Shown one piece after another: positions 1 to 8,427 of a stretch of 64,000 nucleotides of DNA. Below the pieces are notes generated by a model. That model ran no database searches, was not told the origin of the DNA, and saw nothing but the letters and a program-made list of their open reading frames with translations. The position numbers and the translations under genes were made by a program. Each line of letters starts with the position of its first letter. The first letter of the stretch is position 1. Origin of the DNA: Endozoicomonas sp965232255 (GTDB taxonomy: Bacteria > Pseudomonadota > Gammaproteobacteria > Pseudomonadales > Endozoicomonadaceae); assembly GCA_965232255.1 (NCBI GenBank), contig OZ246962.1, positions 434,001-498,000 of the forward strand, read 5' to 3'.

Positions 1-102
1 CTTACTAACGGTTTTTTATAGCTAATGTTTGTCGTATGTTTATTTTTTGAAAAATAAAGCAGCTGATTTCCTAACAGTAGAAATCACCAACGACAACACT
101 TT

Positions 103-124
103 TATATTGCATCTATATTGCATC
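103..124. repeat. 11-bp perfect tandem duplication
   Basis: The unit TATATTGCATC occurs twice head to tail with no mismatch. Confidence 0.85.
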
Positions 125-361
125 ATCCTGTGCTCTTAACTTCAAAGTGTGACGAATACGAATCGGATACGAATATAGCCGTACATACGGAAAGTTCTGG
201 TTATAGCGGATCCTGAGCTTTCGGCTTCGGTTGGCGATTGATTTTTTTGGTACTTTCCGGCAAGTGTAATACACCAAAAAATTGCGCTACCGTGACATAA
301 ACAGGGCTTTTTTCTGCTACTTCTGTTAATTCGATCAAGATAAAAAGGTCTAGCCATCTTT

Positions 362-393
362 TAAAAGTCATTACGACTAAAAGTCATTGCGAC
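362..393. repeat. 16-bp tandem duplication
   Basis: The unit TAAAAGTCATTRCGAC occurs twice head to tail, differing at one base (A or G at the R). Confidence 0.85.
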
Positions 394-551
394 GCAATGG
401 ATTTAAGCGATCCTATGTTAGGCAGTGAGTGCAAATGTGCGTTCAGGTATAAATATCAATCTGGAATTCCAGTTTACTGATCAATATTGCACGCACGGCT
501 CGCCAAGCCTCCACGTAATTAATAATCCAAATCAACGCTTAGCCATCGTGG

Positions 552-2768
552 CTATGTCGATGTCTTTGCGTTTATTTCATTTCCGCTCAGCGTGCGAGCC
601 AGTTGGTGCAATTCCGGCATGATTTTGAGCATTAATTGAAATTGCTGAATTAACATCTGAATCTGCGGATCCTTTTGTACCATTGAGCTAGCAGTTACAC
701 GACCAGCTACACGACCAGCTGCACGACAGTGTGTAGACGGCAGATCAGATTCCAACTCAATAGTGCCCGATAGTTGTTGCTCCAACTGCTGCAAATGTTC
801 ATCGAGCAACCGGGCAGGCTCCAGTAGTGCCTGTTCAATTACACTGTCGGCCAGCTGCACCCGATGTGCTCCCAAGGTAGAGATATAACTGAGCAGAGCG
901 TGGGAGAGCGTGAGAAAGCGAAAACTTTCATCCTTGGCCAGCTGATAACGCCCGGGTTCTGCCAGCATGTTCATAATGGCCGCGTTTAGCCCGGCATCCA
1001 TATTGTGCGCGTGTCGGCGCGCCACACGGTACTTCACCGTATCGCACTTACCGCCCTGGTACTGTTCGACGACACAGGCAAGGTACTCTCGATGGCGAGC
1101 CAGGGTAGCGGCCATAATCCGGCTCAACCGTTTTGACTCCCAATCTGGCAGAATCAGCCCGACAGCAGCAAGTGCCAGCAAACACCCCAGCAAGGTATCC
1201 CACAGGCGCGGCATAACAATCGCAAATCCCATGCCCTGCTGGCTAAAACAGAGCAGTACCAGCAAAGTGATAAAGGCCGTGGCCAAGTCGTAACGCACAG
1301 TGCGAAAGGCAAAAAACAGAACACCACTGGCCACCATCAGCACCAACTGCCCCTCTTGTCCCGGAAACAGATACATCAGCGGTATGCCCACCAGCAGACC
1401 AGCAACAGTACCCACCACCCGCTGCACGAGTTTTTGTCGGGTGGCACGATAGCCGGGCTGACAAACGAACAACGTCGTCAACAAAATCCAATAACCGCCG
1501 GGCTGATTCATGACCAGAACCAGGCCATACCCAAGCGTCAAGGCAATCGCCAGGCGCACAGCGTGACGAAACAGCGAACTGTCCAGACGGCATTCATTAC
1601 GGATACGCAACAGGTATTCCCTGACACTTTTCGGACTGGGGTCAGCCAGCTCCAGCTCATCCACAGCTTCATCGTCCTGGCCAGTACCTCTGTCGGTGCT
1701 GCCTGCGACCAACTCATTCTCTACTACAGACGACATAAGCTGATTAACAGCGGCCAGATTGGCGTGCAGATAGTCCAGCTGCACCAGCCCAGAGTCCCAG
1801 TGGGGATTATGCTGTTGATGCAACCACGACAGCGACTGTGCCAACTCGCCAAGCACCTCCGCAGCGTGACTCTTGTTTATGTCGCTTTGCCCCATGGTCA
1901 GGGTATGAGCCAGTCCCCGACAAATGTCGGCCTGGGCCAGCAGCAGTTTTTGCACCCGAAACAGGACATCACTGCGGGCAAAGCTGGCTGCCAGATCTTG
2001 ATAACGATAATGGGATGAACTGACTCGCTCGTGAATATCCTGGGCTACAAGGTAAATCCGCAAGAAAGCCCGCTCCTGAACGCGCCGTCGAAGTCGGTGT
2101 AGCAACGTCGCCTTGGCCTGGTTCAGAGCATTTACCACTTGGGCATTTTTCCTGGCCTCTGCCAGGCGCAGAGGCTGGGGTTGCATGTTGGCCACTGGAT
2201 CAAACAAGCGACTCTTGCTGTGCAGATAACCGGCCAACTCGGTAAATATGTTAGCCAGCGACTGACGTACCGGACGATCCGGCCAAAGCATGTACCATAT
2301 CAGCGACAGAACTCCGTACCAGAGTGCCCCGGCCAGTAACAATACCGGCTGCGCCCAGAATACCGGGCTCGCCCCGGCCCCGATCATGGTATAAATAGCC
2401 AGCAACAAAGAGGCAAACGACATGCGACTGTAACTTGGCCCCATGGCACCGAGCATGGTAAAGCCAAATGTCGAACAGAACAGGCCGACAGCAAACCATG
2501 GCGGGTGTGCATACAACAGCTCAACGGACAGCGATGCCACGGCAAAACAGGCCAGGGTGATGATCAGCGCCTTGACCCTACCCCACAGGCGATCATCCAC
2601 TTCGGCTAGGGCGGAAGCCACAACACCGAGAATCATCGGCGTCATCAGACTGTCGGTAGCACCTCGATACCAGGCCGGCAGAATGACACCAACAAGAGCA
2701 ATACACACCTTTACACTGTAATTGATCTGGTCATTTGCCCAGAATTTTTGCCATCGTTGCAATGCCAT
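552..2768 (-). CDS. yccS: YccS/YhfK-type FUSC-family inner-membrane protein
   Basis: A 738-residue protein with the YccS layout. A first block of hydrophobic helices (about residues 17-165) is followed by a soluble region of about 220 residues, then a second hydrophobic block (about 395-545) and a soluble C-terminus. E. coli YccS is 717 residues. The family is related to aromatic-acid efflux proteins (AaeB), but the transported substrate is not established. I place the start at ATG 2768; an in-frame TTG lies two codons upstream, and neither start has a good ribosome binding site. Near the C-terminus a 12-bp tandem DNA repeat (697-720) encodes a doubled A-G-R-V motif. No operon partner is visible, since the next gene is divergent after 650 bp. 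The family call is firm and the substrate unknown. Confidence 0.88.
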   Translation of the reverse strand: MALQRWQKFWANDQINYSVKVCIALVGVILPAWYRGATDSLMTPMILGVVASALAEVDDRLWGRVKALIITLACFAVASLSVELLYAHPPWFAVGLFCSTFGFTMLGAMGPSYSRMSFASLLLAIYTMIGAGASPVFWAQPVLLLAGALWYGVLSLIWYMLWPDRPVRQSLANIFTELAGYLHSKSRLFDPVANMQPQPLRLAEARKNAQVVNALNQAKATLLHRLRRRVQERAFLRIYLVAQDIHERVSSSHYRYQDLAASFARSDVLFRVQKLLLAQADICRGLAHTLTMGQSDINKSHAAEVLGELAQSLSWLHQQHNPHWDSGLVQLDYLHANLAAVNQLMSSVVENELVAGSTDRGTGQDDEAVDELELADPSPKSVREYLLRIRNECRLDSSLFRHAVRLAIALTLGYGLVLVMNQPGGYWILLTTLFVCQPGYRATRQKLVQRVVGTVAGLLVGIPLMYLFPGQEGQLVLMVASGVLFFAFRTVRYDLATAFITLLVLLCFSQQGMGFAIVMPRLWDTLLGCLLALAAVGLILPDWESKRLSRIMAATLARHREYLACVVEQYQGGKCDTVKYRVARRHAHNMDAGLNAAIMNMLAEPGRYQLAKDESFRFLTLSHALLSYISTLGAHRVQLADSVIEQALLEPARLLDEHLQQLEQQLSGTIELESDLPSTHCRAAGRVAGRVTASSMVQKDPQIQMLIQQFQLMLKIMPELHQLARTLSGNEINAKTST

Positions 2769-3422
2769 ACGCAATAGGAGAGTTAACTGAAAACGATAAA
2801 AAAAGACCCGATGATCGCGATCATAACAGAACTGTCGCCAGCTTCGGATAGCACGCTGCCTGACAACCCTTGGACCGATAAGCCGGCGGTTTTTCTCCCC
2901 CGAGACAAGTAGTCCACGTCTGGTATTGGCTGCACGCGGGGTTTGCCCACACGCAATGGCTGCTTGTTGTTGGTCTTGACAGCTTTAATAGCAGACGGCG
3001 ATGGCAGAGTATCCACGCTTCGCAAAAGCGTTTGCCAAGACAGCCAAGGTCAAAAACAAGTCGGTATCGTCCTGATTGACTATGAAAAAACGATCACAAG
3101 CGGAACTACACCACGAACGCAAGCGCCTGCGTGCACTCGTGGGTGATTAAAATTTGCTGCTCAACCACTGGTAAATAACCTCGTTTCTGATATGGTTCGC
3201 CCCAAGCCACAGGTTGCAACCTGGCAGCCTGCTATAGCTAATTGCCCTGGCGAACAGATCACTTCAGTGAAGAACAAGATAAAACAGTGAATCCCCGAAT
3301 AGCAGTCAGTTTATGTATGTCCCGCAAGGAAATGCCAAAAAAACAGGCTGCGGGCATTTTTCTTATATTTCGAGTTTTAACCTAACCAGGGCGCACAATG
3401 GCCTTATACCAGGAATTACTTA
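2769..3422. other. Divergent intergenic region between yccS and rimK
   Basis: No recognisable protein gene. Small frames on the + strand (an ATG at 3002 giving about 24 codons and one at 3082 giving 23 codons) have no family I know. A terminator-like hairpin on the + strand (3317-3361) sits just before rimK although no clear gene precedes it, so a short + transcript or a rimK leader may lie here. Confidence 0.45.
3317..3361 (+). terminator. Hairpin with T-tract upstream of rimK
   Basis: ATG-t-CCCGCA at 3317-3326 pairs with TGCGGGCAT at 3349-3357 with one bulged base, and GCC/GGC can pair inside the loop. A run of five T follows. It has the form of a rho-independent terminator or attenuator for + strand transcription, about 60 bp before rimK. 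Confidence 0.5.
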
Positions 3423-4319
3423 ATGCGAATCGCGCTACTCTCCCGTAACGAGCGGCTGTACTCATCGCGTCGGATCATCGCTGCGGCTGAGGCCAGGGGG
3501 CATCAGGTTGATGTCATTGATATTTTAAGTTGTTACATGAACATCAATGACCAAAACCCCAGCATTCACGTCAAGGGCCAGGAGTTGCCGCTTTACGATG
3601 CGGTGATTCCACGCATCGGCGCATCCAATACTTTTTACGGTACAGCAGTACTGCGACAGTTCGAGATGATGAGCTGCTACTCACTCAATGGCTCGCTGGC
3701 TATTGCCCGTTCTCGCGACAAGCTACGTTCCATGCAACTGTTGTCTCGTAAAGGCATTGGTCTGCCAGTAACCGGGTTTGCCAGTGGTCCGGGCAATATC
3801 CCTGACCTGATCGAGATGGTCGGTGGAGCACCGCTGGTGATCAAGCTGCTCGAAGGCACTCAGGGCATCGGGGTGGTACTGGCCGAAACCCGCAAGGCGG
3901 CCGAGAGTGTTCTGGAAGCCTTTATGGGCCTGAAAGCCAATATTATGGTACAGGAATACATCAAAGAGGCTGGGGGCGCCGATATTCGTTGCTTTGTTAT
4001 AGGTGACAAAGTGATTGCCGCCATGAAACGACAGGCACCTGAGGGTGAGTTTCGCTCCAATATTCACCGAGGCGGCAGTGCCAGCCTGGTGAAGCTGAGC
4101 AAAGAGGAACGCTCCACTGCCGTTAAGGCGGCCAAAGCCATGGGACTGCGTGTGGCCGGGGTGGATATTTTACGCTCCAATCGTGGACCGCTGGTGATGG
4201 AAGTCAACTCATCTCCCGGACTTGAAGGGATTGAACGAGCCACCGCCAATGACGTCGCCAACTGCATTATCGAGTACATTGAAAATAACTGTCGCCGCAG
4301 CAGCCGGGTCAACGGATAA
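3423..4319 (+). CDS. rimK: Ribosomal protein S6 glutamate ligase RimK
   Basis: RimK is an ATP-grasp ligase that adds glutamate residues to the C-terminus of ribosomal protein S6. The 298-residue protein is near the 300 of E. coli RimK. The N-terminal motif SRNERLYSSRR (residues 7-17) is characteristic. The ATP-grasp fold covers about residues 105-290, ending with the metal-binding segment MEVNSSPGLEGIE (about 259-271). The ATG at 3423 gives the expected N-terminus. The next gene, an aspartoacylase/succinylglutamate-desuccinylase-like peptidase, lies about 95 bp downstream on the same strand, a pairing also seen in other gammaproteobacteria. A hairpin just upstream could attenuate the transcript. 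The identification is firm. Confidence 0.95.
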   Translation: MRIALLSRNERLYSSRRIIAAAEARGHQVDVIDILSCYMNINDQNPSIHVKGQELPLYDAVIPRIGASNTFYGTAVLRQFEMMSCYSLNGSLAIARSRDKLRSMQLLSRKGIGLPVTGFASGPGNIPDLIEMVGGAPLVIKLLEGTQGIGVVLAETRKAAESVLEAFMGLKANIMVQEYIKEAGGADIRCFVIGDKVIAAMKRQAPEGEFRSNIHRGGSASLVKLSKEERSTAVKAAKAMGLRVAGVDILRSNRGPLVMEVNSSPGLEGIERATANDVANCIIEYIENNCRRSSRVNG

Positions 4320-4413
4320 TAACCTATCACCAACCACTATCACTCATGAAACGCTGTCAGGGTGATGCTGTTCATCCCCCGACCACCAGCCTGGCCAGGG
4401 TTTGGAGACCTCC

Positions 4414-5472
4414 ATGGAAAAAGCACAACCTTTAGAGCTGTTCGGTCACACCATTGCCCCAGGTACACGACAGCATATTAATGTCCCGGTTGTCAGGCTG
4501 TACACGGATACCCCGATCGACTTGCGTATAGAGGTTATCCACGGTCGACAAAAAGGTCCTTGCCTGTTGGTTACGGCAGCCATTCATGGTGATGAACTCA
4601 ACGGTGTCGAGATATGTCGGCAGATACTTGGCTGTAAAAATGTAGCCAGAATACACGGCACATTGATTGTTATTCCGGTGGTCAACCAGTTGGGCTTTAT
4701 CCAGCAAACTCGCTATCTGCCAGATCGCCGTGATCTGAACCGCTGCTTTCCCGGTTCCAGCAAAGGCTCTCTAGGTGGGCGGCTGGCTAACCTGATTACC
4801 GACGGTATTTTCCCCCACGTTGACTACGCCCTGGATTTGCACACAGGGGCCATTCACAGAACCAACTTGCCCCAGATCAGGACCAACCTAGGCAATGAAC
4901 AGTGTCTGGCCCTAGCCAGGGCGTTTGGAGCCCCAGTGATTCTGCACGCCGCAGTCAGGGACGGTTCATTTCGCTATGCGGCCAATGAGTACCACATTCC
5001 AGTGCTGGTCTATGAAGCTGGTGAAGCACTACGACTGGAGCAGGCTTCAATCAAACTGGGTTTCAAGGGCGTGCTGCGGGTAATACGCTACCTGGGCATG
5101 TTGCCATCGTGCAAACCTGCCCGAATACCGACCATCATGCCCTGGGAGTGCAACCAAAGTCAGTGGCTACGTAGCTCACGGGACGGACTGGTTCTGCTGC
5201 ACACCAAACAAGGGCATTTGATCAAAGAAGGCGACCCCATGATAACCGTGGTTAATCCTTTTGAGGCCAGTGACAGCGAGACGCTTGTCGCCCCCTACGA
5301 CGGGGTGGTGATCGGCCTTAGCCAGCTGCCGCTGGCCAATGAAGGGGATGCCCTGGTGCATCTGGCCAAGATCAGCAGCACCCTGGCGGATACCGAGTAC
5401 GATCCGGGGGCGATAGAAGAGGAACTGGATTTAGGCGTGGCCCAACTGCCCGTGCCCGAAATGATTGATTGA
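4414..5472 (+). CDS. Succinylglutamate desuccinylase/aspartoacylase family metallopeptidase
   Basis: A 352-residue protein of the M14-like AstE/AspA family. The zinc-site motif H-G-D-E-L-N-G is at about residues 58-64 and the second zinc-ligand region L-D-L-H-T-G lies near residue 145. A C-terminal beta-rich, biotinyl-like segment begins around residue 255 (LRSSRDGLVLLHTKQG), as in family members of this length. The start is ATG 4414, preceded by GGAG; an in-frame TTG exists four codons upstream. It follows rimK on the same strand and probably shares its transcript. Members near rimK are often annotated only by family, so the substrate is not known; a role in trimming glutamate-containing peptides is conjecture. 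Confidence 0.85.
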   Translation: MEKAQPLELFGHTIAPGTRQHINVPVVRLYTDTPIDLRIEVIHGRQKGPCLLVTAAIHGDELNGVEICRQILGCKNVARIHGTLIVIPVVNQLGFIQQTRYLPDRRDLNRCFPGSSKGSLGGRLANLITDGIFPHVDYALDLHTGAIHRTNLPQIRTNLGNEQCLALARAFGAPVILHAAVRDGSFRYAANEYHIPVLVYEAGEALRLEQASIKLGFKGVLRVIRYLGMLPSCKPARIPTIMPWECNQSQWLRSSRDGLVLLHTKQGHLIKEGDPMITVVNPFEASDSETLVAPYDGVVIGLSQLPLANEGDALVHLAKISSTLADTEYDPGAIEEELDLGVAQLPVPEMID

Positions 5473-5526
5473 CTGGCGCCGCGCTGTTGTCCCCTAACAG
5501 CGCAAACGCCCCCCGCCATACATCTT

Positions 5527-6360
5527 CTATACAGAAACTGTCGCCTTAATAGGTGGATGTGCTTGGTAATCCACCAGCTTAAAATCATCACTGGTGAAAG
5601 CAAACAAGTCATCAATGGCCGGATTCAACGTCATTTGCGGGTGTGGATATGGCGCTCTGCCAAGCTGCTCCTCAGCCTGCTCCAGATGATTGGCGTACAG
5701 ATGGGCATCGCCAAAAGTGTGCACAAACTCCCCCGGCTGTAAATTGCAGACCTGAGCAATCATCATGGTTAACAAGGCGTAAGAGGCGATGTTAAATGGC
5801 ACACCCAGGAAAATATCAGCACTGCGCTGGTAAAGCTGGCACGACAGCCGCCCGTTGAGCACGTAAAACTGGAACAGACAGTGACACGGCGGCAACGCCT
5901 GTCGTCCCATGGCAGCATTCTCTTTTGGGGAGTAAGCCACATCTGGCAGTACGGTGGGATTCCAGGCACTGATTACCATGCGCCGGGAGTCCGGATTGGT
6001 TTTGATCTCATTGAGCAGCCATTGAATCTGATCAATTACCTGACCGTTCGCCCCTTCCCAGCTGCGCCACTGTTTGCCGTACACCGGGCCAAGATCGCCC
6101 GTCTCTGTCGCCCACTCATTCCAGATACGCACGCCGTGCTCTTGCAGATAACCGATGTTGGTGTCTCCTTTAAGAAACCACAACAGCTCGTGAATAATGG
6201 AGTTGAGATGACACTTTTTCGTGGTCACCAGCGGGAAACCATCAGACAGATCAAAGCGCATCTGGTAGCCGAACACGCTGTAAGTGCCAGTACCGGTGCG
6301 ATCCGCCTTGAATGTGCCGTGATCCCGCACATGGCGCAACAGCTTCAGGTATTCTTTCAT
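5527..6360 (-). CDS. thyA: Thymidylate synthase ThyA
   Basis: ThyA methylates dUMP to dTMP using methylene-tetrahydrofolate. The catalytic cysteine is Cys159 in the motif ALPPCHCLFQF, followed by the conserved region RSADIFLGVPFNIASYALL. The protein has 277 residues against 264 in E. coli; the extra length falls mainly just before the catalytic loop (about residues 138-155), where a short insertion replaces the usual short connector. It starts 37 bp after the lgt stop on the same strand. The lgt-thyA order is conserved across gammaproteobacteria and implies co-transcription. Confidence 0.97.
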   Translation of the reverse strand: MKEYLKLLRHVRDHGTFKADRTGTGTYSVFGYQMRFDLSDGFPLVTTKKCHLNSIIHELLWFLKGDTNIGYLQEHGVRIWNEWATETGDLGPVYGKQWRSWEGANGQVIDQIQWLLNEIKTNPDSRRMVISAWNPTVLPDVAYSPKENAAMGRQALPPCHCLFQFYVLNGRLSCQLYQRSADIFLGVPFNIASYALLTMMIAQVCNLQPGEFVHTFGDAHLYANHLEQAEEQLGRAPYPHPQMTLNPAIDDLFAFTSDDFKLVDYQAHPPIKATVSV

Positions 6361-6397
6361 CGTTGTTGGGTATCCATCAGCGGGTTTTGGTTACGAT

Positions 6398-7237
6398 TTA
6401 CTTTTTCTTCGCTTTCAGCCAGGCGGCATCGTCGCTGTTCATACCATTAACCAGCGGATGACGGCGATAGGCCCAAATCATCATGGCCACTCCTGCCAGC
6501 ACCATTGGCACAGACAACAATTGCCCCATGGTTAGCCAGTCAAAGGCAATAAAGCCCAGCTGCACATCAGGCTCACGAACAAACTCAACCAGAATTCGGG
6601 CCAGTCCGTAGACCACCAGAAACAGCCCGGACACCGCCATTCTGGGCCGGGGCTTTGCCGAGTAACACCACAGCACCATAAACAATACCAGCCCTTCCAG
6701 GAAAAACTGGTAAAGCTGTGAAGGGTGACGTGCCAGCTGCGCCGGGTCGGTGGGAAATACCATAGCCCAGGGCACATCCGTAGCGCGTCCCCACAATTCG
6801 CCGCCAATGAAGTTGCCGAGCCGACCAAGCCCCAATCCCAGGGGTACCAACGGGGCCAGAAAATCAGTGACCTGGAAAAAGTTCTTGCCCAGCGTGCGAC
6901 CGTAGAGCCACATGGCCACCAGCACCCCGATCAGACCGCCGTGGAATGACATGCCGCCATCCCAAATCTTGAATAGCCACAGAGGATCATTGATAAAGTA
7001 GTCGAAATGATAAAAAAGCACATAGCCACAGCGCCCACCGAGGATCACCCCCACAGCACCGTAAAATACCAAATCGCTCACCTGCTCCGGACGCCACAAG
7101 CCGTTAGAAGCACGAGCACGCACGGTGCCCAGCCAAAGTGCCAGGACAAAACCTGCCAGATACATCAGGCCATACCAATGCACCTTCAGCGGCCCCAAAC
7201 TGAAAGCAACGGGATCTATCTCAGGATATGCAATCAC
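6398..7237 (-). CDS. lgt: Prolipoprotein diacylglyceryl transferase Lgt
   Basis: Lgt transfers diacylglycerol from phosphatidylglycerol to the lipobox cysteine of prolipoproteins in the inner membrane. The 279-residue sequence has about seven hydrophobic helices, the HGG motif (MSFHGGLIGV) and the Lgt signature GRLGNFIGGELWGR. The start is a GTG at 7237, giving MIAYPEIDPVAFSLGP, the standard N-terminus. It sits between the TauE-like gene (51 bp upstream) and thyA (37 bp downstream), all leftward, so the three are probably one transcript. Confidence 0.96.
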   Translation of the reverse strand: MIAYPEIDPVAFSLGPLKVHWYGLMYLAGFVLALWLGTVRARASNGLWRPEQVSDLVFYGAVGVILGGRCGYVLFYHFDYFINDPLWLFKIWDGGMSFHGGLIGVLVAMWLYGRTLGKNFFQVTDFLAPLVPLGLGLGRLGNFIGGELWGRATDVPWAMVFPTDPAQLARHPSQLYQFFLEGLVLFMVLWCYSAKPRPRMAVSGLFLVVYGLARILVEFVREPDVQLGFIAFDWLTMGQLLSVPMVLAGVAMMIWAYRRHPLVNGMNSDDAAWLKAKKK

Positions 7238-7288
7238 AAACGATTTCCGCTCAACAGAGTATTGGGCAAGTGTATCAAGCGCTTATTG

Positions 7289-8071
7289 TTAAAGTAAAAA
7301 CTGAATGCCGATGAACACCAGCAGCACAGCAAACATTCTTTGTAGCTTCTCTCCCGGCAGTCCGTGAGCCAGGCGAGCACCGATCCGGGCACTGATAACA
7401 CTGGTCAGGACAATCCCGATGAAGGCTGGCCAATAGACGTATCCCGTCGTTAATGCCGGCAACGCAGGATTGTCTTCGCCAAGAACCATATTGGACAACG
7501 CTCCCATCAGGGCGATGGGCAAGCCGCAGGCGGCGGACGTACCCACCGCCTGCTTCATGGTCAGGCTGATGTGGCGCAAAAACGGTACCGTCAAGGTGCC
7601 ACCGCCAATACCGAACATACCGGAAATCCAGCCAATCATTGTACCGGCAAAAACCAGCACTGGCTTTGCTGGCACGCGGGCACCTTCTTTCACCTTGAAG
7701 CCAAACCACATTTTCACTGATATCAACAAGGCAAATACACCAAGCAATTTTTGCAGCAGATGCCCACTCAGGTTGATGGCGGTGTAAACGCCAAGTAACG
7801 CTCCCCCGAGCAAACCCGCACTGAGCACAGCAAACACGGACCAGCATACAGCGCCATTGTCGTTATGTGTTTTAACCGAGCTTAATGACGTAACTACGAT
7901 TGTGGCCAGGGAGGTGCCAACTGCCATATGTGTGAGCACATCAATGGGCAACCCCTGGAATTTGAAACTGAAAATCAGCGCCGGCACGATAATCAGGCCG
8001 CCACCAATTCCAAACAGCCCGGCAATGACACCGGCGGCGACACCCAATACTAGATAACCAAGAAACAGCAT
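7289..8071 (-). CDS. TauE/SafE family (DUF81) membrane permease
   Basis: A 260-residue integral membrane protein with the two repeated G-I-G-G-G motifs of the TauE/SafE family: GLFGIGGGLIIVPAL near the N-terminus and GMFGIGGGTLTVPFL in the second half. About seven to eight hydrophobic helices are visible. Members are proposed exporters or importers of sulfite, sulfoacetate or other organic anions, and the substrate cannot be told from sequence. It is the first gene of the leftward tauE-like/lgt/thyA run, an arrangement seen in other gammaproteobacteria. The ATG at 8071 gives the expected hydrophobic N-terminus. Confidence 0.9.
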   Translation of the reverse strand: MLFLGYLVLGVAAGVIAGLFGIGGGLIIVPALIFSFKFQGLPIDVLTHMAVGTSLATIVVTSLSSVKTHNDNGAVCWSVFAVLSAGLLGGALLGVYTAINLSGHLLQKLLGVFALLISVKMWFGFKVKEGARVPAKPVLVFAGTMIGWISGMFGIGGGTLTVPFLRHISLTMKQAVGTSAACGLPIALMGALSNMVLGEDNPALPALTTGYVYWPAFIGIVLTSVISARIGARLAHGLPGEKLQRMFAVLLVFIGIQFLL

Positions 8072-8427
8072 GGCAGATTTCCGTAAACAGTCCCGTAAAT
8101 GCCATTCATTAACTGATGGCTCAGAGCAAAAGTGGTGAGCAGGAAAACCATGCCAGATTATAAGGCAGGAAAAGTATAACTCGCAGCAGAGAAAATCATT
8201 GGCGAAAAAACCACGGTCTTTTATCGATTCATCAGTACGTTGGATGACCAGTAAAAGATATGGACTTTCTTGTTCATAGCTCTATAAGATAACAATAAGC
8301 GCACTTTTTAATAAAAACTGAGTGTCGTTTATAGGGATGTAAGACCACCACGAACCACAAAACTGATAACCATAGAGTAAGTGGTACGCCTAAAAGACTG
8401 ACAATAAGCAGGCGAAGGGGAGAACAG
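8072..8427. other. Divergent regulatory region between the tauE-like gene and prkA
   Basis: No gene is visible. The region must hold the promoters of the leftward tauE-like run and of the rightward prkA operon. A strong ribosome binding site (AAGGGGAG) precedes the prkA ATG. I did not find a convincing sigma-70 pair. Confidence 0.5.

Larger units (their letters stand above)
1..551. other. Left-edge non-coding stretch
   Basis: I see no convincing gene here. Short open frames exist on both strands but lack a ribosome binding site and any recognisable family. The stretch is AT-rich and carries two short tandem duplications (103-124 and 362-393). It lies downstream of the leftward yccS-like gene, and no clear hairpin terminator for that gene was seen. 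Confidence 0.5.

Noticed and set aside
2943..3146. Small + strand frames before rimK
   Set aside because: No ribosome binding site or family; the 23-codon frame at 3082 is Lys/Arg-rich but too short to judge.
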